Source: an uncultured Verrucomicrobiota bacterium
Lineage (GTDB): Bacteria; Verrucomicrobiota; Kiritimatiellia; Kiritimatiellales; Tichowtungiaceae
Assembly: GCA_903831085.1 (NCBI GenBank)
Contig: CAIKWE010000046.1
Location: 1 to 46,307 of the forward strand
DNA length: 46,307 bases
Direction: 5' to 3'
Shown piece after piece: positions 24,519 through 33,197 of the stretch. The translations under genes and the position numbers were made by a program. Positions within the stretch are counted from its first letter, which is position 1. Each line of letters starts with the position of its first letter. The notes beneath the pieces were generated by a model. It ran no database searches. It worked only from the letters and a program-made list of their open reading frames with translations, and had not been told where the DNA came from.

Positions 24519-26846
24519 ATGGAAAACGAGCCTGTCAGTTTGAAAAAGAAGAGCCGGGCGGTCTCATTCGAGGCCGCCGCGATTACGCTGGTGTTTTACA
24601 TCCTGCTTTTCGTGTTTGCCGGATCGATCGTCGTCGTGCGGTATATCCAGAAGCAAAATGCGGAATTTACGGTGGCCAGTTCGTCGAAACAGGAACGCCG
24701 GCAGACACGGACGTCGGCCCAGCCCGAGCAGATGAATGAAACGCTCCGTCCGGCAACGAAAATAGTCAGCCGCTCCGTTTCCATGTCTGCGCCGGCCTTC
24801 GTCGCGCCGGCGATGGATAAACCGAAGAGCGCCAGCTCGCAGAAGTTTTCATTGCCTTCCGCCCGGTCCGGCCGTGACTACAGTGCGATTTCCAGGCGAT
24901 TCGGGTCTGGGACGCCTCAGGTGGAATTTTTTGGAATACGGGCGGAAGGGGAAAAGTTTATTTTTGTCATTGATGCGTCCCCGGGCATGCTGGCGCCGGA
25001 AACCGGCGGAGTGCCGGCCTATGCCTATATCAAAGAAACGTTGCGCAAGACTCTTGCGAAACTGCCTGCGGCTGTTTTGTACAATGTGATTCTCTATGAC
25101 GGAGAAAAAATCTGCCAGTTCCGCCCGCAACCGATTCCGGCCACCAAAGAAAACAACGCCGCTCTCAGCGCATGGATTCAGCCAATCAACTGGGATACGG
25201 CTCACAAAGGTCTGACCGACAAACAGGATAACTATCGGCGGCCGGCGCCTTATCAGACCGCTGTCGGCGCCGACGCCACCTGCTGGCTGCTGGCGCTTCA
25301 ATCCGCCTTTGAACAGAAGGCCGATAACGTCTTTATTCTGTCCTCCGAGTGGGGGATGCACAGCATCGGTCCGGCAAAGCGGCGTCTGCTGCGCGACTTT
25401 TCGCTGTGGGAAAAGCTGGGCGGAGGCGGGTCGGTTTCAATCGGCGGGTCGCCGGCTCTCCGCGATGACCGGAAGCTTCGCAACGATCTGCTGAAACAGG
25501 CCGTGGATACGATTAAAAAGAGAGAGGATCTCCGTAAAAGCGAACAACTTCCCGCCGAATTCCTGCACGATATTCCCGCTTTCATTGTGTACCCAGGGGC
25601 ACAGATTCTCGATCATGCGGACGTTGTTTGCTCCGCCCAGTACACGCCACATCAGCTTGACCGTCCTCAAGTACACGTCGTCCGTTTGATCTCTGAGGAC
25701 AAGTATGGCATTGCAGATGATTTCACGGATTATATGCAGCAATTGGTGCACAGGTACAACGGCGGGATTGGATCCTTCTCCGGCCAGGAAGCCGCCCTTA
25801 GACAGCTCGCGACCGCACCTGTGGACAGGAAATCGTCAGGGATCTTCGCAGATCAGGCTTCGGTCGCATCTCGGCAACCAGACCCGCCGTCCTCTTCAGT
25901 GGAGTTTATTAAGGCAGACGCATCTGGCGCGAAGATTGTTTTTATTCTGGACGCTTCCAGCGGTATGCTGATGAAAAAAACCGGCGGAACCAACACCTAC
26001 GCAGCAATCAAAAAGAAGTTGCTGAAAGCCGTGGAGGAGATGCGCCCGGAAACTTTATTTAATGTGATAGCATACGACAGGAAACAGGTCGCTCTGTTCC
26101 GCAGTCAGATGGTTCCCGCTTCACAAAGCGGGGCGTTGAGCGGTTGGCTTGCCGATTTGAACAATAGCGCAGCCCGTCCTGGCCTCCGGCCGGAGCAGAA
26201 CAACTACACACCCCGGCAGGTCTATGAAACAGCAATTGGTGAGGATGTCCAGGCTCTGCCCTTTGCTTTGCAGGCTGCAATGGAAGAACAGGCTGATACG
26301 ATTTTCATCGTATCAACGGGGATGGGTTCACAGCCGGTGAATCCGGTGAAAGCCGGACGTCTGCTCGATTTTTACATTTGGAACAGCTTGGGCGGTTCAG
26401 GAGGAAGTGCTGCAGAAGAAACTCAAGAAGAGGATGACGAAGGTAACGTGACTACTACTGTTTCGGGAGGAGATGCGGGCTCTACCGGCGGGACATTGCG
26501 ACTCCTTAAGGAGGATGTGAAGATGACCGGCGCACTCTTGAAGCAGACGCTCATTCAAATTGCCGCAGATAAGAAAGCCCGTAAGGATGCCGGACTGCCG
26601 CTTGACTTTGTGCCGGATATTCTGAACTCGATTCAGTATCCTCCGGCTCAGGTGCAGGAGCACATTAAAACCGTGTGCAACGTGAATTATGTTTCACAGG
26701 AACTGAAACCGCCGAAAATTGATTTCATCTGCCTGCAGGAAGACAGAAAAACACCGGTAAAAGAAACCTTGCGTGCTTTGCGCGAGCTGACAGAACCGTA
26801 TGACGGAACAGTCCGGTTCTTCGAGGGCTCAGACTTGAAGCGGTAA
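24519..26846 (+). CDS. Membrane-anchored protein with two tandem vWA-like domains, in the TonB position of an Exb operon
   Basis: The 775-residue product has a short cytoplasmic N-terminus, one membrane helix (residues 19-43, AITLVFYILLFVFAGSIVVV), a low-complexity linker and two homologous modules of about 300 residues. Module 1 begins KFIFVIDASPGM (Asp152) and module 2 KIVFILDASSGM (Asp477). Each continues with TGGxxxYAxIK, LFNVIxYDxxQ and a W-containing segment. The vWA MIDAS signature is normally DxSxS; both copies read DxSxG, so metal binding may be altered. The last domain ends RFFEGSDLKR. Membrane topology and gene order place it where TonB or TolA usually sits, so it is the likely load-bearing output of the ExbB/ExbD motor. 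That is inference. Confidence 0.8.
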   Translation: MENEPVSLKKKSRAVSFEAAAITLVFYILLFVFAGSIVVVRYIQKQNAEFTVASSSKQERRQTRTSAQPEQMNETLRPATKIVSRSVSMSAPAFVAPAMDKPKSASSQKFSLPSARSGRDYSAISRRFGSGTPQVEFFGIRAEGEKFIFVIDASPGMLAPETGGVPAYAYIKETLRKTLAKLPAAVLYNVILYDGEKICQFRPQPIPATKENNAALSAWIQPINWDTAHKGLTDKQDNYRRPAPYQTAVGADATCWLLALQSAFEQKADNVFILSSEWGMHSIGPAKRRLLRDFSLWEKLGGGGSVSIGGSPALRDDRKLRNDLLKQAVDTIKKREDLRKSEQLPAEFLHDIPAFIVYPGAQILDHADVVCSAQYTPHQLDRPQVHVVRLISEDKYGIADDFTDYMQQLVHRYNGGIGSFSGQEAALRQLATAPVDRKSSGIFADQASVASRQPDPPSSSVEFIKADASGAKIVFILDASSGMLMKKTGGTNTYAAIKKKLLKAVEEMRPETLFNVIAYDRKQVALFRSQMVPASQSGALSGWLADLNNSAARPGLRPEQNNYTPRQVYETAIGEDVQALPFALQAAMEEQADTIFIVSTGMGSQPVNPVKAGRLLDFYIWNSLGGSGGSAAEETQEEDDEGNVTTTVSGGDAGSTGGTLRLLKEDVKMTGALLKQTLIQIAADKKARKDAGLPLDFVPDILNSIQYPPAQVQEHIKTVCNVNYVSQELKPPKIDFICLQEDRKTPVKETLRALRELTEPYDGTVRFFEGSDLKR

Positions 26847-26849
26847 GCG

Positions 26850-27054
26850 GAAGTGGTCGGCCTCTCTGGACGGCAATACGAACCGTTTCGCCAGTCAGGT
26901 TATCCAATAAGGTGTCGTTCAGGATAGCGATGCGAACTGTTCTCCAGCCGGTTCGCAACTGGCTTATATACACCGAGCAGGATGGCTTTGCAAACCATTT
27001 TGGGCGCAACACCTTTCCGCACCCATCACGTTTCTGCGCCTTGCAGGCGAACAC
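26850..27054 (-). pseudogene. Possible remnant of a DUF559-type endonuclease-like gene
   Basis: The minus strand carries an open stretch reading LRTGWRTVRIAILND, then LLDNLTGETVRIAV, which resembles the C-terminal GWRVLRxWNNxVLxNLEGVLxxI motif of DUF559/Vsr-like nucleases. The rest of the domain, including the catalytic Asp-rich part, is missing, and no ribosome site or convincing start is present. The plus strand shows two imperfect direct repeats, near 26871 and 26921, which cause the internal VRIA similarity. The match may be chance. Confidence 0.25.
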
Positions 27055-27063
27055 GGTTCTCGG

Positions 27064-28203
27064 TCATCTAAACGCAAGAGTGGTTTTGCGAACCTCTTCG
27101 GGCAGGGTGAGGTTGCGGCCGGTTTCGGCGTCGAAGATATGGGCCAGCGCCAGGTCGGGGGTAAGACGGATTGCGCCTTCTTTCAGTGCGGCAGCTTCAT
27201 GCGGGTTGATGCTGGTGATGTATTTGTGTTCACCGGTTGTGACGTGGACGAGTACTTCTTCACCAAGCATTTCTGAAATATCGACGCAGCCGTCGAAAAC
27301 GATGTCCGGCGTTGCTCCATCTTTGACTAGCTTCAACGCGCGCGGGCGGATCCCGAGGCAGACCTTTTGTCCTTCATATCCTTTAAGCATATTGGCTTTT
27401 TCTGCCGGGAGCGGGCATTGGATGGATCCGCCGTCAAAAATCAGTTTTCCGCTTTCGGCGTGCAGTTGTCCTTCGAAGATGTTCATCGGCGGGGTGCCGA
27501 TAAAGCGGGCGACAAACAGCGAGGCGGGGTGGTCGAAGATGACGGTCGGCGGGCCGACCTGCTCAATTACGCCGACGTTCATGACGCAGATGCGGTCGCC
27601 AAGTGTCATCGCTTCGATTTGATCGTGGGTGACATAGATCATGGTCGTTTTGATGCGTTTGTGGAGTTGCAGTATTTCTTTGCGCATTTCAACGCGCATT
27701 TTGGCATCGAGGTTAGAGAGAGGTTCGTCGAAGAGGAATACGGCCGGTTCGCGGACAATGGCTCGTCCCATGGCGACGCGCTGACGCTGTCCGCCGGAGA
27801 GTGCTCTGGGTTTACGGTCGAGTAAGTCCTGAAGTCCGAGCATTTCGGCCGCAATCGTGACGCGTTTTTTAATCTCTTTTTTCGGAGTCCGGCGAAGTTT
27901 GAGTCCGAAGGCCATGTTGTCGTAGACGCTCATGTGCGGGTAGAGAGCGTAGTTTTGAAAGACCATGGCGATGTCGCGGTCTTTGGGCGGGATGTCATTG
28001 ACGATCCGCTCGCCGATTTGAATGGTTCCTTTGCTGAGTTCTTCCAGCCCAGCGATCATGCGCAGGGTCGTGGATTTTCCGCATCCGGAGGGGCCGACCA
28101 GAACGAGGAATTCGCCATGCTCAATCGCGAGATTGAAATTTTTGACCGCTTCGTAGCTGTTGTCATAAATTTTATAAATGCCTTTTAGGTCTACTCTAGC
28201 CAT
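27064..28203 (-). CDS. Sugar ABC transporter ATPase (MalK/UgpC/MsmX type)
   Basis: This ATPase energises CUT1 carbohydrate import. AAAGGACAGA lies upstream of the ATG at 28203. The 379-residue product has Walker A GPSGCGKSTT, Q-loop MVFQNYALYPHMSV, signature ALSGGQRQRVAMGRA, Walker B AVFLFDEPLSNLDA and switch His in YVTHDQIEAMT. A C-terminal TOBE/OB region (LGIRPRALKLVKDG) follows, as in MalK/UgpC. It is the last gene of the minus-strand operon, 37 bases after the regulator, and presumably serves the two permeases upstream; such ATPases can be shared by several importers. Confidence 0.95.
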   Translation of the reverse strand: MARVDLKGIYKIYDNSYEAVKNFNLAIEHGEFLVLVGPSGCGKSTTLRMIAGLEELSKGTIQIGERIVNDIPPKDRDIAMVFQNYALYPHMSVYDNMAFGLKLRRTPKKEIKKRVTIAAEMLGLQDLLDRKPRALSGGQRQRVAMGRAIVREPAVFLFDEPLSNLDAKMRVEMRKEILQLHKRIKTTMIYVTHDQIEAMTLGDRICVMNVGVIEQVGPPTVIFDHPASLFVARFIGTPPMNIFEGQLHAESGKLIFDGGSIQCPLPAEKANMLKGYEGQKVCLGIRPRALKLVKDGATPDIVFDGCVDISEMLGEEVLVHVTTGEHKYITSINPHEAAALKEGAIRLTPDLALAHIFDAETGRNLTLPEEVRKTTLAFR

Positions 28204-28240
28204 GGGATCTGTCCTTTTATCGGTAAAGTCATCGGATGTT

Positions 28241-29428
28241 TTATTGATGGGGCTCTATCGGAGCGTCTTCGAATTGATTCATTTTTCGCCACCGGCCGGG
28301 CGAGGTCTTGTACAGTTTCCGGAAAATGCGCTGGAGCCGCAGGGCGTTCCCTAGGCCGGTTTCGTAGGCCACCCGCTCAACGGTATAGTTGCTGTCTTTC
28401 AACAGCTGAAAGGCTTTTTTAATACGGATGCTCTCCAGCAGTTGAGCCGGGCCTTCGTTGAGTTCTTTATGAATAATATAGGTTAACTGGCGGCGGGTTA
28501 TTCCCCCGGCCTTTGCGATGTCGTCGATGTTGATGGGGGATGTGAAATGATCCAGCATAAATCGGAGAGCTTTTTGTCCGGCAGGATCACTGACGGCCAG
28601 CGTGTAGGTGCTGCGGCGCTCTTCGATGCCGAGCGGAGATAAAAGAACGGGGGCCGGATGAATGGGCTTCCTGTTCAGGATTTTATCCAGCATGGAAGCC
28701 GCCTGATAACCAAACGATTCAAAGTCGATTCGGATGCTGGAGAGCGGAACTCCGGAGCATTCGCAGGCGATGTTAAGGTTTCCGACCCCCAGCACGGAGA
28801 TTTCATTGGGAATGCTGATCCCGCCGTCCATGCAGGCATCGATAATATTAATGGCCATGCGGTCGTCGATACAAAACACGGCGGTCGGTCGGGGCAGTTT
28901 TTTCAATTCACGGGTCAGCCATTTCTTACGTTGCGCCCAACCTCCAGGGCCTTTGCTGTTTTTTGGATCCCACAACAAGGGGACTGAAGTATAGTCGGCC
29001 TCCTTCAGCCGTGCAACAAAGCTGTTGTGACGCACGGTTGAGACATCAAAGGAGTCTGTGCTGTACCACGCAAAATTTTTAAACCCAAGCCGCAGGAAAT
29101 AGTCAGCGGCCAGGGCGCCGATAGCCTGATCATCTTCGTGGATTCTTGGCAGGTGGGCGCACTTCTGCTGGTGAGTGACATCAACGACAGGAATCTTCAG
29201 TGATCGGATAAACTTCATAATGTCGGGGCGTCCCGCCATCGCGATACAACCATCTCCGCGCCAGCCCCAGGGGAGGATGTGGCTGTAAATGTAATCCAGA
29301 GTAAGATGCCAGCCAGCCTCTTTGGCGTAGAGGGCAACTCCATGGTGGAACCGAGGGTCGGCCCATTCTGTAATCAGCAGGATTGATTTTTGTTTTTTAT
29401 GCACAAGATGTCTCATTTGCTGGCTCAT
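28241..29428 (-). CDS. XylR-type transcription regulator (LacI-like sensor plus AraC DNA-binding domain)
   Basis: The 395-residue product has an N-terminal periplasmic-binding-protein-like sensor of the XylR kind (ILLITEWADPRFHHGVALYAK, LPRIHEDDQAIGALAADYF, PTAVFCIDDRMAINIIDAC, NEISVLGVGN) and a C-terminal AraC-type double helix-turn-helix (INIDDIAKAGGITRRQLTY, then VERVAYETGLGNALRLQRIF and FRKLYKTSPGRWRK). Such proteins bind a sugar through the sensor and activate or repress sugar genes. It is the fourth gene of the transporter operon; its start is one base after the permease stop. The TTCAAAATGAT-type motifs near the locus promoters are candidate targets. Confidence 0.93.
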   Translation of the reverse strand: MSQQMRHLVHKKQKSILLITEWADPRFHHGVALYAKEAGWHLTLDYIYSHILPWGWRGDGCIAMAGRPDIMKFIRSLKIPVVDVTHQQKCAHLPRIHEDDQAIGALAADYFLRLGFKNFAWYSTDSFDVSTVRHNSFVARLKEADYTSVPLLWDPKNSKGPGGWAQRKKWLTRELKKLPRPTAVFCIDDRMAINIIDACMDGGISIPNEISVLGVGNLNIACECSGVPLSSIRIDFESFGYQAASMLDKILNRKPIHPAPVLLSPLGIEERRSTYTLAVSDPAGQKALRFMLDHFTSPINIDDIAKAGGITRRQLTYIIHKELNEGPAQLLESIRIKKAFQLLKDSNYTVERVAYETGLGNALRLQRIFRKLYKTSPGRWRKMNQFEDAPIEPHQ

Positions 29429-29429
29429 C

Positions 29430-30311
29430 TTATTCTTTTACGCCACCCATCATAACGCCCTTAACAAAATATTTCTGTAAAAACGGATAGATACATATGA
29501 TCGGCAGGATGGTCAGGATAATGGTGGCGGCTTTAACGGTTTCGGTTGTGAAGCCGGTCACCGATGAATTCGTGATCCCCAGTTCCATCATTTGGGTGCT
29601 GCTTTCGATCACGATGCGTTGCAAGAAAGTCTGCAATACCTGTTTCCGGTCATCCGTAATGTAGAGCATGGCATCGAACCATGAGTTCCAATGCATCACG
29701 GCCGTCCACAGGGCAACGGTGGCCAGCACCGGCTTGGAGAGCGGGATATAGATGCGGAATAAAATCGACCACTCATTGGCTCCGTCAATTCTCGCCGATT
29801 CGGCCAGTGATTCGGGAATCGCATCAAAAAAGTTTTTCATGATGATGACATTGAAGGCGGTGATCAGGGTTGGAATAATCAGCGCCCAGATGGAGTTGAT
29901 CAGTCCGAGATTTTTGATCAGCAGATAGCCGGGAACCAGTCCGCCACTGAAGATCATTGTAAAGACGATGAAAAAGGTGATGGCGGAGCGGTGCGGCAGG
30001 TTCTTGCGTGCCAGCGGGTAGGCTGCAACACAGGTGGCAACCAGCGTCAGCGCGGTTCCCAGCAGGGTTCGGGTGATGGTGTTGACGTAGCCGCGAAGGA
30101 TGTCGGGGTTTGAAAGAACCATCTGATAACTGGCCAGCGAAACCGCGCGGGGAAAAAAGTGAAAGCCTTCGCGGTTGGCCTCTGCGGCCGTGCTGAAGCT
30201 GAGCGACAGCGTGTAGAGGAATGGGTAAAGGCACAGTAGGGCCAGTCCGCCCAGAAAGACGATGTTGAACCCATTGAATAATTTTTCGCCCGCAGTCTGT
30301 TTCATAATCAA
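29430..30311 (-). CDS. Carbohydrate ABC transporter permease, CUT1 family (LplC/YtcP-like)
   Basis: The 293-residue inner-membrane protein has six predicted helices and the cytoplasmic EAA loop (ESLAESARIDGANEWSILFR) that contacts the ATPase. Characteristic sequences are LLCLYPFLYTLSLSFS near the N-terminus, VFTMIFSGGLVPGYLL and the C-terminal FLQKYFVKGVMMGGVKE, the last diagnostic for the YtcP/LplC subfamily that imports oligosaccharides, often uronate- or mannan-type. It lies 19 bases after the companion permease and one base before the regulator. Confidence 0.93.
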   Translation of the reverse strand: MIMKQTAGEKLFNGFNIVFLGGLALLCLYPFLYTLSLSFSTAAEANREGFHFFPRAVSLASYQMVLSNPDILRGYVNTITRTLLGTALTLVATCVAAYPLARKNLPHRSAITFFIVFTMIFSGGLVPGYLLIKNLGLINSIWALIIPTLITAFNVIIMKNFFDAIPESLAESARIDGANEWSILFRIYIPLSKPVLATVALWTAVMHWNSWFDAMLYITDDRKQVLQTFLQRIVIESSTQMMELGITNSSVTGFTTETVKAATIILTILPIICIYPFLQKYFVKGVMMGGVKE

Positions 30312-30330
30312 TTCCGATTCAGTGACGGTC

Positions 30331-31266
30331 TTACCAGACGCTCTGTTCCCCTTGAGTCAGTTTTTTGGAAAGTGTATTCGCTCCGACGATCAGGATCAGG
30401 CCGACGACGGACTTAAACATGCCGGCAGCAGCAGCCAGATCCATATCCAGATCCATCATGCGACGCAGGACATAGGTGTCGATAATGTCGGACACATTGT
30501 AAACCAGCGGGTTGTACATATTGTAAATCTGGTCGAAGCCCGCCGTCAGGATGCCGCCGAGCGACAGAATAAAAAGAGTGACCATGGTCGGCGCGAGACA
30601 GGGCAGCGTGATGGTCAGCATTTGCTGCCAGCGGGTGGCTCCGTCAATGGTAGCGGCTTCATACAGAACAGGGTTAATGCCCGATAGGGCCGCTAGATAA
30701 ATTACAGCCCCCCAGCCAGCGCTCTGCCAGATTCCGGTAGCAATCAGGACGGTAATGAACCAGACGTCGTTGGTCAAAAAAGCGACCGGCTTGGCTCCGA
30801 GCAGTTTAATGAACATATTCGCCGGTCCGGAACCGCTGAACAGCATCAGGAAAATTCCGCTGAGAATAACCCACGAGAAAAAGTAAGGCAGGTAAGAGAG
30901 CGTCTGGATCACCCGCTTGTAAACCTGCTGCCGCAGTTCATTCAGCATCAGCGCCAGAATCACCGGGGCGAAAAATCCGAACGAAAGGCGAAGCAGGCTG
31001 ATGGTGAGCGTATTGCGGATGACATTCGGGAAATCGCTACTGCCGAAAAGGCGGACAAAATTTTCCATTCCCGCCCAGGCGCTGTGCAGGATGCCGTCCC
31101 CCAGATTATAGTCCTTGAACGCAATGACCATGCCGGCCATCGGGATGTAATTGAAAATCAGGAAAAAAAGAACGACGGGGACGGTCATCAGCCACAGATC
31201 GATGTTGCAGCGACCTCTGGGGAGCAGAGAGATTTTTTTCCGTCGGCTGTGTGTTGAATCAGTCAT
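30331..31266 (-). CDS. Carbohydrate ABC transporter permease, CUT1 family (LplB-like)
   Basis: I use the ATG at 31266 (MTDSTHSRR), which has GGGAGAAA upstream and overlaps the stop of the solute-binding protein gene. The 311-residue product has six helices, the N-terminal pattern WLMTVPVVLFFLIFNYIPMAGMVI of LplB proteins, RLSFGFFAPVILALMLNEL, the EAA loop LYEAATIDGATRWQQM and the C-terminal GLILIVGANTLSKKL. It should form the translocation pore with the 29430 permease. Confidence 0.93.
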   Translation of the reverse strand: MTDSTHSRRKKISLLPRGRCNIDLWLMTVPVVLFFLIFNYIPMAGMVIAFKDYNLGDGILHSAWAGMENFVRLFGSSDFPNVIRNTLTISLLRLSFGFFAPVILALMLNELRQQVYKRVIQTLSYLPYFFSWVILSGIFLMLFSGSGPANMFIKLLGAKPVAFLTNDVWFITVLIATGIWQSAGWGAVIYLAALSGINPVLYEAATIDGATRWQQMLTITLPCLAPTMVTLFILSLGGILTAGFDQIYNMYNPLVYNVSDIIDTYVLRRMMDLDMDLAAAAGMFKSVVGLILIVGANTLSKKLTQGEQSVW

Positions 31267-32926
31267 TACGTGTTTCTCCCGCACCTACTTGATTAAAAAT
31301 TTGCTGCATCGTTTCGTACATATCGTTGGCTTCCTGCAGCAGAACAGCCCCGCCGCGCTGCTTCCACTCCGTCACGTACTCATCGAACGAAGCGATCGGG
31401 CGCTTCCCGATAACCATTTCGACAAAGACGGTCATCTGGAAATTGCGGAGATCATTCAGATAACGCCCGGCGGACGGAACGACTTCGGATTTCCCCAGAG
31501 GATTCGACAGGCCCCATTCCGGTTTTTTAAACGTGTCCTCAAAGCGGAGATAGGCCGGGTCGCGGTAAGCGGTTTGGTAGGTGTAATCCAGCCCGGCCGG
31601 GTAGAAGAACATACAGCCGAACCCGCCAGGGGCGAGCATTTGAGCTCCGCGCAACTGTTTATCTGTATTCCACGGCGGAAGGAGTTCAATGCCGGCTCCG
31701 GCCTGCTTCGTCCAGTGCAGTCCTTCACGCCCCGACGTGCTTTCCAGATAGAGCGTTTTGTCTTTGGTGATGGCTTCAATCATCTCCAGCACGCGGATAA
31801 CTTTTTCCGGTTGCTGTTCCAGCTGACGTCCGAACTGGAGAACGTGGGCCGCGCCGCCCCACGCTTGTCCGCGCGGCTGGCCGTCTCGGTTCTTAAGAAG
31901 CGGGGCCGGGATGATTTTTGCGTTCGGATTTAATGCCTGCAGGATGCCGGACATGGAGGCTGGATCAGAGGTGTCGTACGCCGTGTAAAAATCAAGTGGG
32001 AAAAGGTAGCCCGCCCGTCCGTTCTGGAATTTACGTTCGGTGACCTGATTCTGCTGAGAGTCCACCACGAAATCCGGATCCAACAGCTCTTCCTCATACC
32101 AGCGGCGCAATGTTGCCAGAGCTTCGCGGCATTCCGGAAGGATACCGCCCCAAGTGATCTTCCCGTCGCGCTCCACGAAGTCGAACGCCAGCAGATCGTA
32201 GGCTGCAAAGAGTTCAGAAAAGGCCAGTGACCAGTGCCCGATATACGGATTCCATCCGTACGTATCCTTTTTCCCGTTACCATCCGGATCGTTATAGCGG
32301 AAACGGCGCAGGGCCTCGTGCATGGATTCCACTGTGTCCGGAACTTTTGTGATTCCGACGGCATCCAGCCAGTCTTTTCGCCAGCATCCGACGCGCGGAC
32401 GGTTCGCCCCTTCAATAAAGGTGGGCAGCCCGAAGTTTTCGCCTCGGTAATAACTGTAAAGCCAAGCCTCTTTTCCGTAGCGGTTAAGCAGGCTGACGTA
32501 GGTCGGTGCGTGTTGCAGGATCACCGAGTACGGCACGGACATGATGAAGCGGTTTTCGATATTGTTGCGGACACTGGTCGGGAATCCGTCCCACATCACA
32601 TCCGGAGCTTGTCCGCCGCACAGAATCAGGGGCCGTCTTTTCGCAAAGGCATTTAAATCCATAAAAATCGTATCGAGGCGGATATTGAACCGCTCTTCCA
32701 GCATTTGTTGAATCCAGGAGCCCGGCCGGGCAGCCTCGTAGCCGGGAATGCCGAGCCAGCTGATAGTAAGGGTGTTATTGGTGTCATCTTGAACGATAGA
32801 CCAGTTGACCGGGCTCGGCGGCAATGGGGCATTGATATCGGTTCGGGGGCGGGTGGGAATTAATGCGACGATAAGGACGACGGCGCAAATCGTCACAAAA
32901 GTAAAAATAAGGGCGTTCCTGTTCAT
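31259..32926 (-). CDS. Membrane-anchored extracellular solute-binding protein of the CUT1 importer
   Basis: The 555-residue product is a family 1 solute-binding protein of the long LplA type: WLGIPGYE, LEERFNIRLD, PDVMWDGFP, a central YNDPDGNGKKDTYGWNP calcium-loop-like element typical of the class, and EWKQRGGAVLLQEANDMYE near the end. The N-terminal hydrophobic segment (LIFTFVTICAVVLIVALIP) has no lipobox Cys and no clear signal cleavage site, so it probably stays anchored in the inner membrane. It is the first gene of the transporter operon; the ribosome site is poor (A-rich stretch before the ATG). A regulatory motif copy lies about 80 bases upstream. Confidence 0.9.
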   Translation of the reverse strand: MNRNALIFTFVTICAVVLIVALIPTRPRTDINAPLPPSPVNWSIVQDDTNNTLTISWLGIPGYEAARPGSWIQQMLEERFNIRLDTIFMDLNAFAKRRPLILCGGQAPDVMWDGFPTSVRNNIENRFIMSVPYSVILQHAPTYVSLLNRYGKEAWLYSYYRGENFGLPTFIEGANRPRVGCWRKDWLDAVGITKVPDTVESMHEALRRFRYNDPDGNGKKDTYGWNPYIGHWSLAFSELFAAYDLLAFDFVERDGKITWGGILPECREALATLRRWYEEELLDPDFVVDSQQNQVTERKFQNGRAGYLFPLDFYTAYDTSDPASMSGILQALNPNAKIIPAPLLKNRDGQPRGQAWGGAAHVLQFGRQLEQQPEKVIRVLEMIEAITKDKTLYLESTSGREGLHWTKQAGAGIELLPPWNTDKQLRGAQMLAPGGFGCMFFYPAGLDYTYQTAYRDPAYLRFEDTFKKPEWGLSNPLGKSEVVPSAGRYLNDLRNFQMTVFVEMVIGKRPIASFDEYVTEWKQRGGAVLLQEANDMYETMQQIFNQVGAGETRND

Positions 32927-32995
32927 TTTTTTTAAACTCGCAGATCAGCCGTTCAAGTTCGAGCGGTATTTTGAATCAAAGCGGTTTAAATGTAC

Positions 32996-33007
32996 ATCAT
33001 TTTGAAC
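32996..33007 (-). promoter_or_regulatory. Candidate operator of the sugar locus, copy facing the transporter operon
   Basis: Read on the minus strand this is GTTCAAAATGAT, followed by GTACATTT. It is an exact inverted copy of 33050-33061 and lies 70-80 bases before the solute-binding protein start. Downstream on the plus strand it continues into the small palindrome GAACAAAATGTTC. Confidence 0.55.
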
Positions 33008-33049
33008 AAAATGTTCCTGGCTTCGAGGGCCGTTTTGGGCGGTATGTGT

Positions 33050-33061
33050 GTTCAAAATGAT
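33050..33061 (+). promoter_or_regulatory. Candidate operator of the sugar locus, copy facing the HAD gene
   Basis: GTTCAAAATGAT followed by ATAAAGTTT. Together with 32996-33007 it makes a perfect 12-bp inverted repeat with a 42-base gap in the divergent region between the transporter operon and the HAD/ABC/glycosidase arm. Confidence 0.55.
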
Positions 33062-33197
33062 ATAAAGTTTACAAGGTTTGGTGTATGTGCCGTGTTGTCC
33101 CGTATGAATTTTAAACCTACTCTTCTCACATAAATTGCACGGGTCTTTCCCGTGAAAAAGTGTTTTAGACGGTGAATATGCACGAAAGGATTTGAGA

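Noticed and set aside
26912-27622. 236-codon plus-strand frame across the ABC ATPase gene end
   Set aside because: Mostly antisense to a strong MalK-type ATPase; Ser/Arg/Pro-rich translation without motifs.
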